64,000 nt of DNA, from the NCBI GenBank assembly GCA_033239005.1, contig BSQZ01000026.1, forward strand, positions 5,352,001-5,416,000, in the 5' to 3' direction. Positions 11,256 to 21,870 of this stretch are shown in pieces (the first letter of the stretch is position 1; each line of letters opens with the position of its first letter). The notes beneath the pieces were generated by a model that saw only the letters and a list, made by a program, of their open reading frames with translations, made no database searches and was not told where the DNA came from. The stretch is from Lamellibrachia satsuma. Taxonomy: Eukaryota; Annelida; Polychaeta; Sabellida; Siboglinidae. The translations under genes were made by a program, and so were the position numbers.

Positions 11256-11259
11256 TGAA

Positions 11260-12590
11260 GTGAAACGTCAAACGGCGACAAAACTCCGTTCACGATGAAA
11301 GGGAAATAATCTCCATCTCCAATGTAAAGACGGTCGGTAATGAGAGAGTCGACTGTGTTGATGTTTAGGCACTGTATGCCTCAAAGCAAATGTTATGTTG
11401 CTTAGGCGTTTATCTGCTTCAGGTGTAATTTGGATGTCGTCTAGACATTAAATGCTTTAGATACAACCGTGTAGCTGTGGGCACAGGGGGCGGGTGTACG
11501 ACTAGTCACGTTAGATAAGCCTTCAACGTCAATGCGGGAGTATGTTGGAACAGTTTGTTGTGTGAGTTGTGTGATTATATGTTAGTAGACGTTTCTACAA
11601 TTACACTGGGTGATTAACCCCGATCCGATAGTCAGATAATCGGAAGATTAGATTCTATGACATAGACCCAGGAGTCATCATGGAAGATAAAGGATCATGA
11701 TCGCCTACACCTGCAACAGAAACGGCATCTGCCAATGATGAAACCGATGACGAATTTGGTACCGATACGGGAAGTGCGAGTAAATTAATATCGAGGACAC
11801 CACACAAACACATTTCTTACATTTAGCTGTACCTAGGTTTGATTCCAGATTGTTGGGCATGAGAATAAGAGTAACTTGTTTCAATACACATACACATACA
11901 CACTAAAATACAATCACTCTCGCTGTTACAACTCCACCAAATTACACACACAACAGCTGTCATATTAAATGCGAACATGCTGCAAACTAAACCAATAATC
12001 CCAACAATCACATCCGAATGACTTGCAGTAATATCAACACTTATTGCCGACTCAATTCTGACCCTCCACTGATACATATGAACATAATCAATGAAAGGAC
12101 GGGTTTTGTCGGTAGATGTGGTTGCAGTTGTAATTGCGACCAATCTGTTCACATGTAAGACCCGGGATAGTCATAATTAAACAAGATAAATAACACCATT
12201 GTATATACAACACCAACCGACTAGTGTATTACTTATTTTAGTCCAATATATTATTTTATGAACTAAGCATGTTTACACTCTTTGATTAATTCTAATTGCA
12301 GATACAATTGTTTTGCACAATATCAGTAAAAACATATTTGCATTTAATTGTTTTATTTCAATGCAAACCACGTACCGTGGAAAGTTACAAACTATGGAAC
12401 AAAAAACTACAATATCCAAATGTGTATATGTCTGTCGTATCAAACCACAATATATTAGGCAACTATATGACAAGAACAGCTAACAAACACAGTTGTAATG
12501 TTGGGCTTTATGAGCAGTACCTGTGGCAAGTTGCCCCTCACATTTGATTATACGCAAGTTCTCTGTTGGGGGGACACGGGATATTGTTGC
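11260..12590. other. No gene recognised
   Basis: AT-rich sequence with scattered short open frames on both strands and none with recognisable domains or codon structure. Confidence 0.5.
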
Positions 12591-12599
12591 AGGTGGGGG

Positions 12600-12790
12600 A
12601 AGGTTATAGCTGCGATGGACTAGGATCAGTAATAAGTGCCTGCGAGGGGGAGAATACAGGCATTGTTAACCGTTACTAATTAGGGATATATTTATAGCTG
12701 GGGATAGGATAGGCCTGCGGTGGATTAGGGTCAGAAGGAAGTACGGGGGAGTTGGAGAATCGAGGTATTTTAAACCGTGACTAAATAAGC
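12600..12790. repeat. Diverged tandem duplication of a ~95-bp unit
   Basis: The two halves share TATAGCTG, a GGA-TAGG block, an AAGT-CG-GGGG block and a TT-AACCGT(T/G)ACTAA block in the same order. Similarity is moderate, with small gaps. Confidence 0.5.
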
Positions 12791-12954
12791 ATTCAATGAT
12801 AGTTCTGGACTAATTAAAATTGGGGTTAATTATGATAAGGTTGGGTGTGTTGGCGGGTGGGAAATTGGAGAAAACTCTTAGTTGTTTCGAGTGACTCTTC
12901 TGATCACCACACCTTCCCTAGACAAAACCGCCAATACAACATAACATAAGTTTA

Positions 12955-13990
12955 GATTCTATGGTCGTAAAATCCTTCATATTTGTTGGGTTTGGGTTAG
13001 GTATATATGATTACATTGTTTATCTCCGAATACTAAACCGGAGTTATCGGTCTATGAGGGGCGATTTATACGATCATCGTTGTCATTTGTCATCAACATT
13101 TTCTGCGCTGACAAACACGTAATATCACATGTAGCTAAATGCATACCATGCAAACGGAATGCGATATAACTTCGTTTAATTAATTAATCTCATGGCATGT
13201 GTGACAGGTAACTTTATAAAGATGTCATGACACCATCACATTAGTTCATTCTACCTTCAGATAATTGGCTTTCGATGCCATGAGACGCATATGCAACTTC
13301 AACCCACCACGATTGTCGCACAAAGCAAACCTCTACAGATGCGATGTGGATGCGATGTGGAAGCCATCGGTCATCTAACAATGTTCGTCTATTTGTGCGG
13401 TGCCCTTGTCGGATGTTTGTCTACCTAGGGTTATACATATTTGGGGGCTACCAGCAGTTATGAAGCAAACTAACAAACGTCTACATAAACACCTCACTTT
13501 TCACCAAAGCATTATTTTTTTAATGTTGTCTATAATACACGGTCGTAAGATCCACAAAGATTAGATATATACAGTTACACTGTTTGGCTCCGAACAATAA
13601 GCCGGAGTTATCGGATTATGAGAGGCTCATACAACCACTGTGGCCAGTCGCCATCAACATGTTCTGCGCTGAAACACGGCATCTCACATGCAACTAACTG
13701 TAAACTGAATGTGACACAACTGTTCTCGTTTAATTAATTAATCTCATGGGATGTGTGACAGGTAATTATATATAGATGAGACAGGTAATTCTATATATAT
13801 TAAATGGCACTGTCACCTTCATTCGTTCTACCTGCAGATAATTGGCTTTCGATGTCATGAAGCGCACAACCACGGATGCACACGCAACCTGCAATCCAAC
13901 ACGATTGTCGCACAAATGACACATGGATAATGAAGTCGTCTGCTATCTAACAATATTCGTCTATTTGTAGGCTGTCCTTGTTGGATTTGA
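12955..13990. repeat. Tandem duplication of a ~500-590-bp unit
   Basis: 12955-13545 and 13546-13990 share long blocks in order: CCGGAGTTATCGG, TTTAATTAATTAATCTCATG, GATAATTGGCTTTCGATG and ACGATTGTCGCACAAA. The second unit carries an extra short (TA)-rich duplication near 13770-13800. The 3' part of the unit (13361-13545) is also related to 7480-7700. No coding content is seen. Confidence 0.75.
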
Positions 13991-14640
13991 GAAAACAACC
14001 AACAATGTTAATGTTAAGCAATTAAATTCCTCATGTTTTTCCTCGAATGAAAATAATTGAGACAAAATAGGTGTTTGACATCAACCAGACAGAGATTCTT
14101 AGGAAGTACAAACACGACGCAGTACTAACGCTGTTGCGTACTGTTACAATGTGAGATGGCTATAAGTGTATGGAATCCAACCTTCAATAAAACTTAGAGA
14201 TTACATTGGTAAACGTCTTTACCAAAAATGCAAAACAAAAAAGTGTTACAAGAAGAACAATCTACAACTTAAGACTATTTAAAATCTCCTGTACGAATTT
14301 AATTAGCTTTGCATGGCTTGACAAAGTAAACAACTGATCCATTTTTAAAGTATTTGGCCTTACAAAAGAATATCTAGAAATATACTTTTGTCTAGCTTCT
14401 TGAAAAAAGGACATTAAACAAATAATGAAACTCATTCATCCCCAATATCATTACAATCACATATCAATTCCACTATACCTGATTTGCTGAATTGGCAACC
14501 GGTGATTATAAGTACGAAATTTATACAATGGGTAAATATATAAATATGATGGTAAAACTAGCACAATATTTCTCCATTTTAAGATCATATTTAATTATCC
14601 TGTAGTGTGTACACGAATCACTATTGCAAATCACTACCCC
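13991..14640. other. No gene recognised; probable 3' part of the minus-strand LINE
   Basis: AT-rich sequence without domains. It may include the 3' UTR of the LINE at 14640-17325, but I could not define the element's 3' terminus. Confidence 0.4.
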
Positions 14641-14854
14641 ATTGTTGACGATACTGGTCAATACGTTTTAATTTGACAACCGCTTTACGCCGTTTAACAT
14701 TCATTATTTCTTGATCTAAGCACAAGTTAGATAAGTCAATGCTATTTAAAACATATTTATCATGAGTAATCCACGGAGAATCTAATATATTTTTTAACAG
14801 ATAGTTGATATAATAATGTATACGTAGTGCAAAACAACTTAGATTCCTTTTCTG

Positions 14855-16190
14855 TCAATAATGTCCCCCAAAATTCAATAATCTACTGTTTATTTTAATA
14901 TTTAGTGGAAATTGCCCAAGTTCCCCATAGACCATGGAAGTATGTGTTCCATTGTTTAACCCAAGTAGAATTTTACCAAATTTCCTATGCAGCTTTTCAA
15001 TTAACATAATATCTTCACAACCATATACTTCACATTCATATAGCAAAATTGGGCATACAAGTTCTAACTGGATATCAACAAGAAGTTTTAGTTTCCTAGC
15101 TATAGAAATTAAACAAAACATTGCTCGGTTTGTCTGATCATATAAATGACTGATTGATTTAGAAAATTTACCATTATAGTTAATCTTAATGCATAGATTG
15201 GTATAATTATCTACAATGGCAAACTTATTTGATCCAAATTTAAGTTCTCGTAGTTTACTAATCTTTCCCATTGAGAGTTCTAACAACTTAGTTGTGACTG
15301 TATTAACATGCAGTTTCCAAGTTTCACAGTATTTAAATAGAGCATCAAGTGCAGATTGTAACTCAGTAGGTTACTCTGCTAAGACAATCATCGGCACAAA
15401 GCAGCATATCTTTAAATACACAGCAATATCCTCATTTTCGAAAAGTTTTCCATTAGACTAGAATGCATTTTAACCCCCATATGTATTTGCCAGATGTGTT
15501 TCGAGATCATTCAGGAATAATGCAAACGGTAGTGGTGATAAATGTTCGCCTTGTCGAACACCAATATTGCATGGGAAGATAGGTGACTAATGTGTTGTTC
15601 ATGTATTCATAATACATGATTTAGCTTCATTATATAAATTAAATATAAGAGTAAAAATCTTTTCATCAATATTATTTTATAATACTTTTAACTACATAAA
15701 TATTTACAGTGTCAAAAGCCTTTCCGTAATCTACAAAGGCACAGTATAAGCGCTCCTTTTGTTTAATTAATTATATATTATATATTATAAATAAGTTACA
15801 TTTATCAAGAAAAATGCATGATCCGTTGTGGAATAATCATGCCGACATCCAGCTTGTTCCTCCCCCATTATTCCTAATTCATCAATGTATTCAGTTAATC
15901 TGTTATTACAAACAAAGGTGAATACTTTACAAGAAACCACTGAGCAGTGTGATCCCTCTGTAGTTGCCTGGGTCAGTTACGGGACCCGTATTTTTCATAA
16001 GTCAGCAAAATCATACCCATGGCCCAATCTTTAGGAATATGGCCATATTTTAATACGACATTAAGCAATTCAACATATACGGAAATCAAACAATCCCCAA
16101 AATGTTTTAGGAGCTCATTTAGAACTAGGTCCAACCCACACAGCTTATAATTTTTTAACTTATGCATAGCCTTACTTCCCCAGCTGTAGA
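14855..16190 (-). pseudogene. LINE ORF2 reverse transcriptase and C-terminal domain, broken
   Basis: The minus strand reads GLDLVLNELLKHFGD and YGHIPKDWAMGMI (16167-15973), CAFVDYGKAFDT near 15740-15710, GVRQGEHLSP and FALFLNDLETHL near 15560-15490, then an open 143-residue stretch (15286-14855) with CPILLYECEVYG and MVYGELGQFPL. These are RT motif A, motif B and the conserved C-terminal domain. Stops and frame changes separate the parts and no catalytic DD box is readable. The plus-strand relative at 56563-57275 shows the same protein. Confidence 0.75.
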
Positions 16191-16199
16191 CATACTATT

Positions 16200-17180
16200 T
16201 AAGAAAGTATTATTTTATATCCAGCTGATGCTTAATGTTGATACCTTGTTGATGCGTAAACGCAGAAACCTGAGCTTTTTTGCTACATGAACACACAAAG
16301 AGTAATTGTTGTTAAAGGTCTATAGCAATTACATTAACAGTTAATAAAATATATGCATCGATGAGAGAATTAGCTGAACAGCTAGTACAAACATGTTCAT
16401 CGAGGAAAATGCCATACATGTAAATCGATGAGATATAGCTTAACCACCAATACAAACTTGTTCATCGAGAAAGTCATTTATTAAATGACACGTAAAAAGT
16501 AGCAATGGTGGGGCGGTCACTTGTCCCACTACATAAATAAACATCAGCATAACAATATAATGCTGCAACAGAGATTGGAATAATGCAGACCTAAGTAAGA
16601 CACATTGTAACATGATACACTTATCAACATATCATCAAATTGCACGCACTAAAACCTTCTAAAAACCCTGTACAGGAAGGAAAGTGTTAACAATATTGTG
16701 CATGCTTTGAATATAATAGAGAATATATGAACTAACTCTGCGGACCGCAACGATTGTAGCAAAGTAAATTCTCGCCTCACATTATATATGTTGCTCCGAG
16801 AAAGCTCTACTAGCGTCAGCGAGGTTTGCAACATAAACTTTAACTTTTCGTTTGGCGTTTTTGGAATAAAACCATTTCGCGTACTCCGGACTGTTTCTCG
16901 CGTTGCGAACCGCAACAATTAGCAAAGTAAATTCTCGCCTCATATTATATAAATACTATTTTGACAAGTATAAAAATATTCATTTATACCCTGCTGATGC
17001 TTAATGTTGATTCCTTGCTGATGCGTCATGGCAGAACCCTGACCTCGTTTGCTACAGGAACACACAAAGAGTAAGTGTTGTTAAAGGTCATTTAATAAAT
17101 GCATTAACATAATATAATAAACTACATGTATTGATGAGTGTAGTAGCTGAACAGCTAGTACTTTTTAATAAACTAGTATT
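16200..17180 (-). mobile_element. Nested insertion with LTR-like direct repeats inside the LINE
   Basis: 16222-16393 and 16986-17162 are direct repeats of about 170 bp (GATGCTTAATGTTGAT, AACACACAAAGAGTAA, TTGTTAAAGGTC and GCTGAACAGCTAGTAC blocks). They enclose about 600 bp with an 89-residue minus-strand frame (16918-16649). The same arrangement lies at 55258-56555 in the other LINE copy. It resembles a short non-autonomous LTR element (TRIM-like), though no clear TG..CA ends or primer site could be assigned. Confidence 0.5.
16649..16918 (-). CDS. Unrecognised 89-residue frame within the nested element
   Basis: The start is shared with a frame at 55676 in the other copy: TRETVRSTRNGF, LQTSLTLVELS and NIYNVRREFTLLQSLRS. 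The shared part is about 58 residues before the copies diverge. A 35-40-bp direct repeat (GAGGCGAGAATTTACTTTGC) flanks it on both sides. Similarity to any known family is not recognised, and conservation of the frame could simply reflect recent duplication of the DNA. Confidence 0.25.
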   Translation of the reverse strand: MLRFATRETVRSTRNGFIPKTPNEKLKFMLQTSLTLVELSRSNIYNVRREFTLLQSLRSAELVHIFSIIFKACTILLTLSFLYRVFRRF

Positions 17181-17333
17181 ATTTAAGTTTGCAAACTATT
17201 CAAAATCATTCTCATTCTGATCATCTTCCTCATTAAAACTGAACTTCTTATAATAATCAAAAACGTGTTGTTATTAACTTGACTTACTTCCTTACCTTTT
17301 TCACCTCTCGTCTCATTAATAATTTTCTGATTG

Positions 17334-17543
17334 ATTGACGACCTCGGTGAAGTGGTGGACGGAACCTTCTACGAACCGGAGTTGCAAAAGGTGTCGGAAC
17401 CCACCGATAAAGTGTACCGCGTGGAATCGGTACTGCAGCGCCCCAGGGTAGGCAGACGAAAGGAGACTTTGGTGAAATGATACGCCTACCCCTCCAAATT
17501 CAACAGCTGGTTCGATGCCAAGGCCCTCGTCGACTATAGAGAC
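17334..17543 (+). pseudogene. Polinton integrase C-terminal chromodomain, truncated
   Basis: The frame reads GTFYEPELQKV, then KVYRVESVLQRPRVGRRKETLVK, a TGA at 17478-17480, then YAYPSKFNSWFD. This is a chromodomain of the kind ending Polinton-type (F54H12.3-like) integrases; the TGA stands where a conserved tryptophan is expected. A stop at 17328-17330 and the LINE boundary remove everything upstream, so the DDE core is absent. Downstream the same frame stays open straight into the next gene. Confidence 0.7.
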
Positions 17544-17576
17544 TTGCCTCGCGTCTGTCGCCACTTCATTCGAAGG

Positions 17577-17942
17577 ATGACAGACGAGACGACACCACAG
17601 GACTTCACCACCATCACCGTCATAGATGAAGACGAGGAGGAGAAGAAGGAGCAGGAGGACATATCAGCATCAGCAGCATCATCATCATCATCAGCAGCAG
17701 CAGCAGACAGTTCTGACGCTCGGAGCGACACAGACAGTACTCCTTGGCAACTGTTCGGAACCGTGTGTCCTAAAGAAGAAATAGTGTTTCTGTGCCAGGT
17801 CGTCGTCTTGTACACGGTCATACTGATAAGCATTTACAATCTGACCACAGATCACGAGAATTCTAATATGTGGACGGCTCTGTTGAGAGGTTCGTTGGGT
17901 TACCTGCTGCCCAATCCCACGTTGAGACGCAATGGCGACTAA
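17577..17942 (+). CDS. Small acidic single-pass membrane protein of the Polinton
   Basis: The ATG at 17577 is preferred over earlier in-frame codons because the protein then begins MTDETTPQDF, as a free-standing gene. It has a run of acidic residues, a Ser/Ala tract encoded by CAG/CAT repeats, one hydrophobic helix (EEIVFLCQVVVLYTVILISI) and a terminal GYLLPNPTLRR. It is about 121 residues and intact. It overlaps the next ATG (17932) by 11 bases. A protein of this shape recurs beside F54H12.2-like capsid genes in invertebrate genomes; its function is unknown to me, possibly virion-membrane or assembly related. Confidence 0.65.
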   Translation: MTDETTPQDFTTITVIDEDEEEKKEQEDISASAASSSSSAAAADSSDARSDTDSTPWQLFGTVCPKEEIVFLCQVVVLYTVILISIYNLTTDHENSNMWTALLRGSLGYLLPNPTLRRNGD

Positions 17943-18842
17943 ATTCTATCTGACGCTACCTAGCAACGCTTCCATGAAGGTGCACCCCGATAATACCTTG
18001 GCCCATTACATCACGGACTTGCCTCAACGCATCTCGGTGTCTGGCGACTGGGAGTACGGGCTGGCAGAGATCCAGTACCCGCATACTTGGTACAACGTTC
18101 GAGAGGGCGACATCTGGTTCTACCTCAACGAGCGGGGTCCTGTGGGTCTTACCCCGAGTACGAAGATATAGGCTGGGTATTACCACAGTCCTAACGTATT
18201 GTTGGACCACGTCAACAAGGCGCTGAAACGCATGTGGACGGATAAGGTGCGGGCAATATTGAGCTACAGTACCATCACTCAGAAAATGACGTTGCACATG
18301 TCACTGGGCACCGACTTCACCATGCTTTACCAGAGTGCAGTGGGTACCATTTTGGGATTCTACCCGTCGGTTGTCACCAGTCCACTGAGAGATAGGGATA
18401 TACGCGTGTACATCCACCCGAGAGTAGGAGAGGAAAACAATCAAACCTACCCAATGGAGTTAGGTATCACGCCGTCAGCCACCGTGACGTTGAAACCTAA
18501 AAAAAGGATGCTGGTAGCCCGTACTCTTTCCGTCAAGGGGCCAATACCGTGATGAACATTAATCAAGGGTTCGATACCATCTACGTCTACACGGACGTCG
18601 TGGAGTCTCGCATCGTCGACGACATTCTCGTACCGTTGTTGCGATTCCTCCCAGTTCGCGGAGTTCACGGCGCCACGGTATCCGATCGTTTCACTAAAGT
18701 TCACTACGTGCCTCTGTTGCGCAAGGAGTTCGGGACCATAGAGGTGGATATAAGAGACGATACTGGACAGCGCGTGGCATTCGAGTACGGTAGAGTGACG
18801 GTGACACTTCATGTTCGACGGCGCAGGACCGGACTCTTCTGA
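17932..18842 (+). pseudogene. Polinton penton-like (minor capsid) protein, broken
   Basis: The frame starts MATKFYLTLPSNASM and contains GDWEYGLAEIQYPHTWYNV, characteristic of the F54H12.2-cluster structural protein that I take as the vertex/penton homologue from its place before the pX and capsid genes. An in-frame TAG at 18169-18171 interrupts it, and the same frame resumes at once. A frameshift near 18540 moves the last third to another frame (FDTIYVYTDVVESRIV, VPLLR, FEYGRVTVTLHVRRR). The total length is about 300 codons. Assignment as penton is inference; membership of the cluster is firm. Confidence 0.65.
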
Positions 18843-18844
18843 AG

Positions 18845-20454
18845 ATGAATTACAACGAGTATTACGCGCGTCAGGCGGGTGGTGCACTGCCCTACTTTGC
18901 CGGTGCACAATACCAGCGGGGTCACGGACTAGGCAGTCTGTTCGGAGGTCTGCTGCGCAGCGCCATGCCATACATCAAGAGAGGTGCCGTGGCTTTGGTT
19001 AAGGGAGCGTTGAAGACCGGCGTGCGCATCGCCGACGACGTCTTGTCCGGACAGAGCATAAAAAAGCGGCCAAACGACGCGTCACCGATGCTTGGTCTTT
19101 TGATCCCTGGTGTACGACCGCGTAAATGTATAAAGCGCGCACCCGCGAAGAAAGGAATCGCTACAGCGACGAGACAGCGCAAGAGACAGACGCACAAGAA
19201 ACGTTCGACGACGACGACGTTCGTACATAAACATTCGTGCGTAGGGATCAAGACCGTGCTGGATCTCTTTACCTTACCCCCCACTCAGAACAGCATCATC
19301 GACAGCCTTGTAGTGGAACATCAACCAATGGCCTCTCTGGACTCGGGTGGACCGATAGAATTCCTGATACCCGGAACGGGAGACGATTACCTGAATCTCG
19401 CCAACACGATGTTACACGTGCAGGTGACGGTGACACGAGCCAACGGGGACGATCTCGACTTGGTCGATCCCGTGGGTCCAGTCAATAATCGGTTGTGTTC
19501 GCTGTTTAGTCAAGTCGACGTCTGCCTGAACGGTACGCTCGTGTCCTCTTCGACCAACACGTATGCGTATCGTGCCTACATAGAGACGCTGTTGAGTTAC
19601 GCACCGATACCAATGCAACTGACGAGTCAGCTGTGGCACAAGGACACGGCCACCCGCATGGATGCCGTCGAGATAGTCGAAGGAGCGGCCTCTAACGAAG
19701 GGTTCGTGGCTCGACGAACGACCATCGTACGGAGTCGGCTCGTCGACATGATGGGCCGTCTCCACGTGGACCTGTTTCTGCAGGATAAAATCTTGATCAA
19801 CGGCGTCGATGTCAAAGTACGACTGTTACGCAGTAGGTCCGATTTAGCACTCATGACTGGCGGAGTAGACCCCGATTACAGGATCAACATCGTCAATGCC
19901 ACCTTGTTCGCCAAGAAGGCCACCCTCAATTCGACCGTACAGATGGCACACATCGAACCTCTCGAGAAGAGCACGGTCAAGTATCCAATGCGGCCCGTCG
20001 AGTACAAGGTGTACTCCATTCCCGCAGGCGCTCGGTGGCACACGCACGAGAACCTGTTCCTCGGCACCCTGCCGAAACGTCTGGTGCTGTGCTGCATCGA
20101 TAAAGATGCGTGTGTGTACGCCAATAATCCTTTTCACGCCAAGAACAACGCCATCAGCTTCCACTCGGTGTACGTGGAAGGACAACAGATACCATCCAAA
20201 CTTTTCCAGACGAATGTCGAAGACGACCTCTTCATCCGGAGCTACACGACTACCGGCACGGCTACACCTTCTTCGGTTTTGACCTGACCCCCGATCAGTG
20301 CGACGGTGCCTGCTGCCATCTGGTACAAAAGGGCAACCTGCGCATAAAGCTGCAATTCCGTGTCGCGCTGCCGACCACAGTGAACGTCATCGCCTACATG
20401 TACGAGTCCGTGCTGGAAATAGACAGGATCCGCAACGTCTTCTACGACTACTGA
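18845..20454 (+). pseudogene. pX-like core peptide fused to major capsid (hexon-like) protein, frameshifted
   Basis: Residues 1-75 resemble the small basic pX-type protein (GHGLGSLFGGLLRSAMPYI, then LVKGALKTGVRIADDVLSG). Residues 85-122 are Arg/Lys-rich. From about residue 126 (FVHKHSCVGIKTVLDLF) the major capsid protein begins and runs through SLFSQVDVCLNGTLVSSSTN and MMGRLHVDLFLQDK. In related elements these two are normally separate genes; here one frame spans both. A frameshift near 20250, apparently with loss of some residues, puts the C-terminus (FFGFDLTPD to RIRNVFYDY, stop 20452-20454) in another frame. Double-jelly-roll fold is expected from the family. Confidence 0.75.
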
Positions 20455-20455
20455 G

Positions 20456-20935
20456 ATGGACACCCTGCAAGTCGCTAGACTACTGGCGATGGACTCACGC
20501 ACCAGATCGATCTTTCGCGGCGTCGTACCCAAAGATGTAGTGCCTACGACGATAAACGCCCTTCCTGCTGTCTTCGTGTGCAACACCGACGACGGCGACG
20601 AACCGGGCGAACATTGGATAGCGCTGTACCTGGATGTCGACGGACCCCGGCGATTACTTCTGCTCGTACGGTCTGCCGCCACGACTCGCGGCGTGCCGCA
20701 CCTTCTTGAACGAACATTGTTCCGAGTGGACTCATAATAGCAAGAGACTTCAGAGTCATCTGTATAACATTTTTGTAGCTTTTGTATTGCTTCGTTGTAA
20801 CGGCTTTCCGATGAGAACTTTTGTTAACATATTCGGCACCGATTTAGTAGCTAACGATTGCAGCGTATTCGATTGGCTTAAACAGCTGCGACAAGGTAGA
20901 CTGTACTATCGTACATCGTACATCGATTGAGCCTC
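20456..20935 (+). pseudogene. Adenain-type cysteine protease of the Polinton, broken
   Basis: Starting one base after the capsid stop, the frame carries GEHWIALYLD with the expected catalytic His53. A frameshift near 20640 moves the rest to another frame (GDYFCSYGLPP, FLNEHCSEW, RLQSHLYN, then LLRCNGFPMRTFVNIFG). The segment that should carry the nucleophilic cysteine has no recognisable C-G-Q-x-C pattern in the readable frame, so it is probably inactive even apart from the frameshift. The family (Ulp1/adenovirus protease fold) processes capsid precursors. Confidence 0.7.
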
Positions 20936-21180
20936 TGGCTAGGTGGATGCACCAGCATTAAGCTCGTGACCTCTGGCGTGATGGTCAACATCCGCAAGCC
21001 GCCTAGTCATCATCATAATCACCTTCGAGCCTCTGGCGAGGTGGAGACACCCCTAAGCTCGCGACCTCTGGCGTCTCATCATCATCATCATCATATCAGT
21101 CGTAGTCGTAGTGATATTACACGCTACCCTTGTTGTATCATCATGCTGCTTGTGTTGTTCAATAAAATGCGTGTGCAAGT
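20936..21180 (+). other. 3' flank of the Polinton late module with direct repeats and AATAAA
   Basis: A block containing GAGCCTCTGGC-AGGTGGA and GACCTCTGGCGT occurs twice (about 20930-20988 and 21028-21084) separated by ATC/CAT-rich runs. AATAAA at 21161-21166 is a plausible polyadenylation signal for the late genes. Nothing coding is seen. Confidence 0.45.
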
Positions 21181-21204
21181 TAGGGTTACACAGCCGTCAA
21201 CAGG

Positions 21205-21345
21205 TTGGGATTAGGGTTAGCACCAGTCGTCAGGGAGCGGTCCACAGCCGCCAGGGAGCGTTCATGTAGTAAACCGGAAACCAAATGTCCCTCCTAAACT
21301 GACGCCCTCTTTTGCTTGGTCAAAAACACTTCTTAACTACTTTCG
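21205..21345 (+). repeat. Polinton-adjacent repeat, copy 1
   Basis: About 140 bp beginning AGGTTGGGATTA and containing GCACCAGTCGTCAGG, GGTGTCCCTCC-like and CGCCCTCTTTTGCTTGGTCA. It matches 50590-50785, which also abuts a Polinton fragment. It could be part of the element terminus or an independent repeat. Confidence 0.6.
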
Positions 21346-21870
21346 CATAGTTCACAGTGGCGCCACAGATTACCTACCAGTCTCATTTAGAGACTGATTT
21401 CACCCATAGCGGCCACGTTTTATAACTAAAAGACGCGCACTGGCGCACTGCGCGTCCGTAGGGAATAATACTAAATGTGTGAAACAGACTTTTCACAAGT
21501 CACCACTTCGCATAGTGATGACTATGGCTGCGCATTACACGCCCGCATTGATAACCAGTATCTGAGAAAAAACGAAGGCCAGTACCGTATCATTGTCTCT
21601 TCGTTTGAGTCAACATATCTGCATTGCAATAACAAAGGTTGTATGTTTTGATATTATGTGATGTTGCTGTGGTTGTGTTTCATTTTATGCGTAAATGTTT
21701 CATGCGGACAAAGTAAGATTATATTTTTAAGATAATAGATTTCTAGTTATTTTTTTCTGAAAAATATGATCTTTCAAAAAAAATGTATATATTATTATTG
21801 TTATTAACCCATGCTTAGTTTGTCATATTGACAATGTAATTTAGAGAACAATAAGATTGATCGATCGAGT
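21345..21870 (+). repeat. Duplicated block A, copy 1
   Basis: Highly similar to 31951-32492 in the same orientation (TTCGCATAGTTCACAG, CTGGCGCACTGCGCGTCC, GGTTGTATGTTTTGATATTA, TCGATCGAGTTAATT). Small indels separate the copies. No gene is seen in either. Confidence 0.85.

Larger units (their letters stand above)
14640..17325 (-). mobile_element. LINE (I/Nimb-like), minus-strand copy, 5'-truncated and interrupted
   Basis: On the minus strand the order is: endonuclease-RT linker (17325-17190), a nested insertion (about 17180-16200), RT start (16167-15973), RT core and C-terminal domain (to 14855). The same order appears on the plus strand at 55080-57275, so the two copies are inverted relative to each other. 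At 17325 the LINE sequence stops exactly where the Polinton fragment begins. Clade is judged from the VRQGE-SP-FALFLNDLE type RT block and is uncertain. Confidence 0.75.
17331..21180 (+). mobile_element. Polinton/Maverick (adintovirus-like) morphogenesis module, decayed
   Basis: Five genes run head to tail with almost no spacing: chromodomain end of the integrase, small acidic membrane protein, penton-like protein, pX-like plus major capsid protein, and adenain-type protease. The order penton, pX, hexon, protease is the late-gene order shared by adenoviruses and adintoviruses. Base composition (GC-rich, CG-rich) differs sharply from the AT-rich flanks. DNA polymerase B, ATPase and most of the integrase are missing. 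Every gene except the small membrane protein is interrupted, so this is a relic. Confidence 0.8.

Noticed and set aside
11021..11293. Arg/Ser-rich frames on both strands near 11.1 kb
   Set aside because: They follow the 22-bp GC-rich minisatellite, and no gene context is visible.
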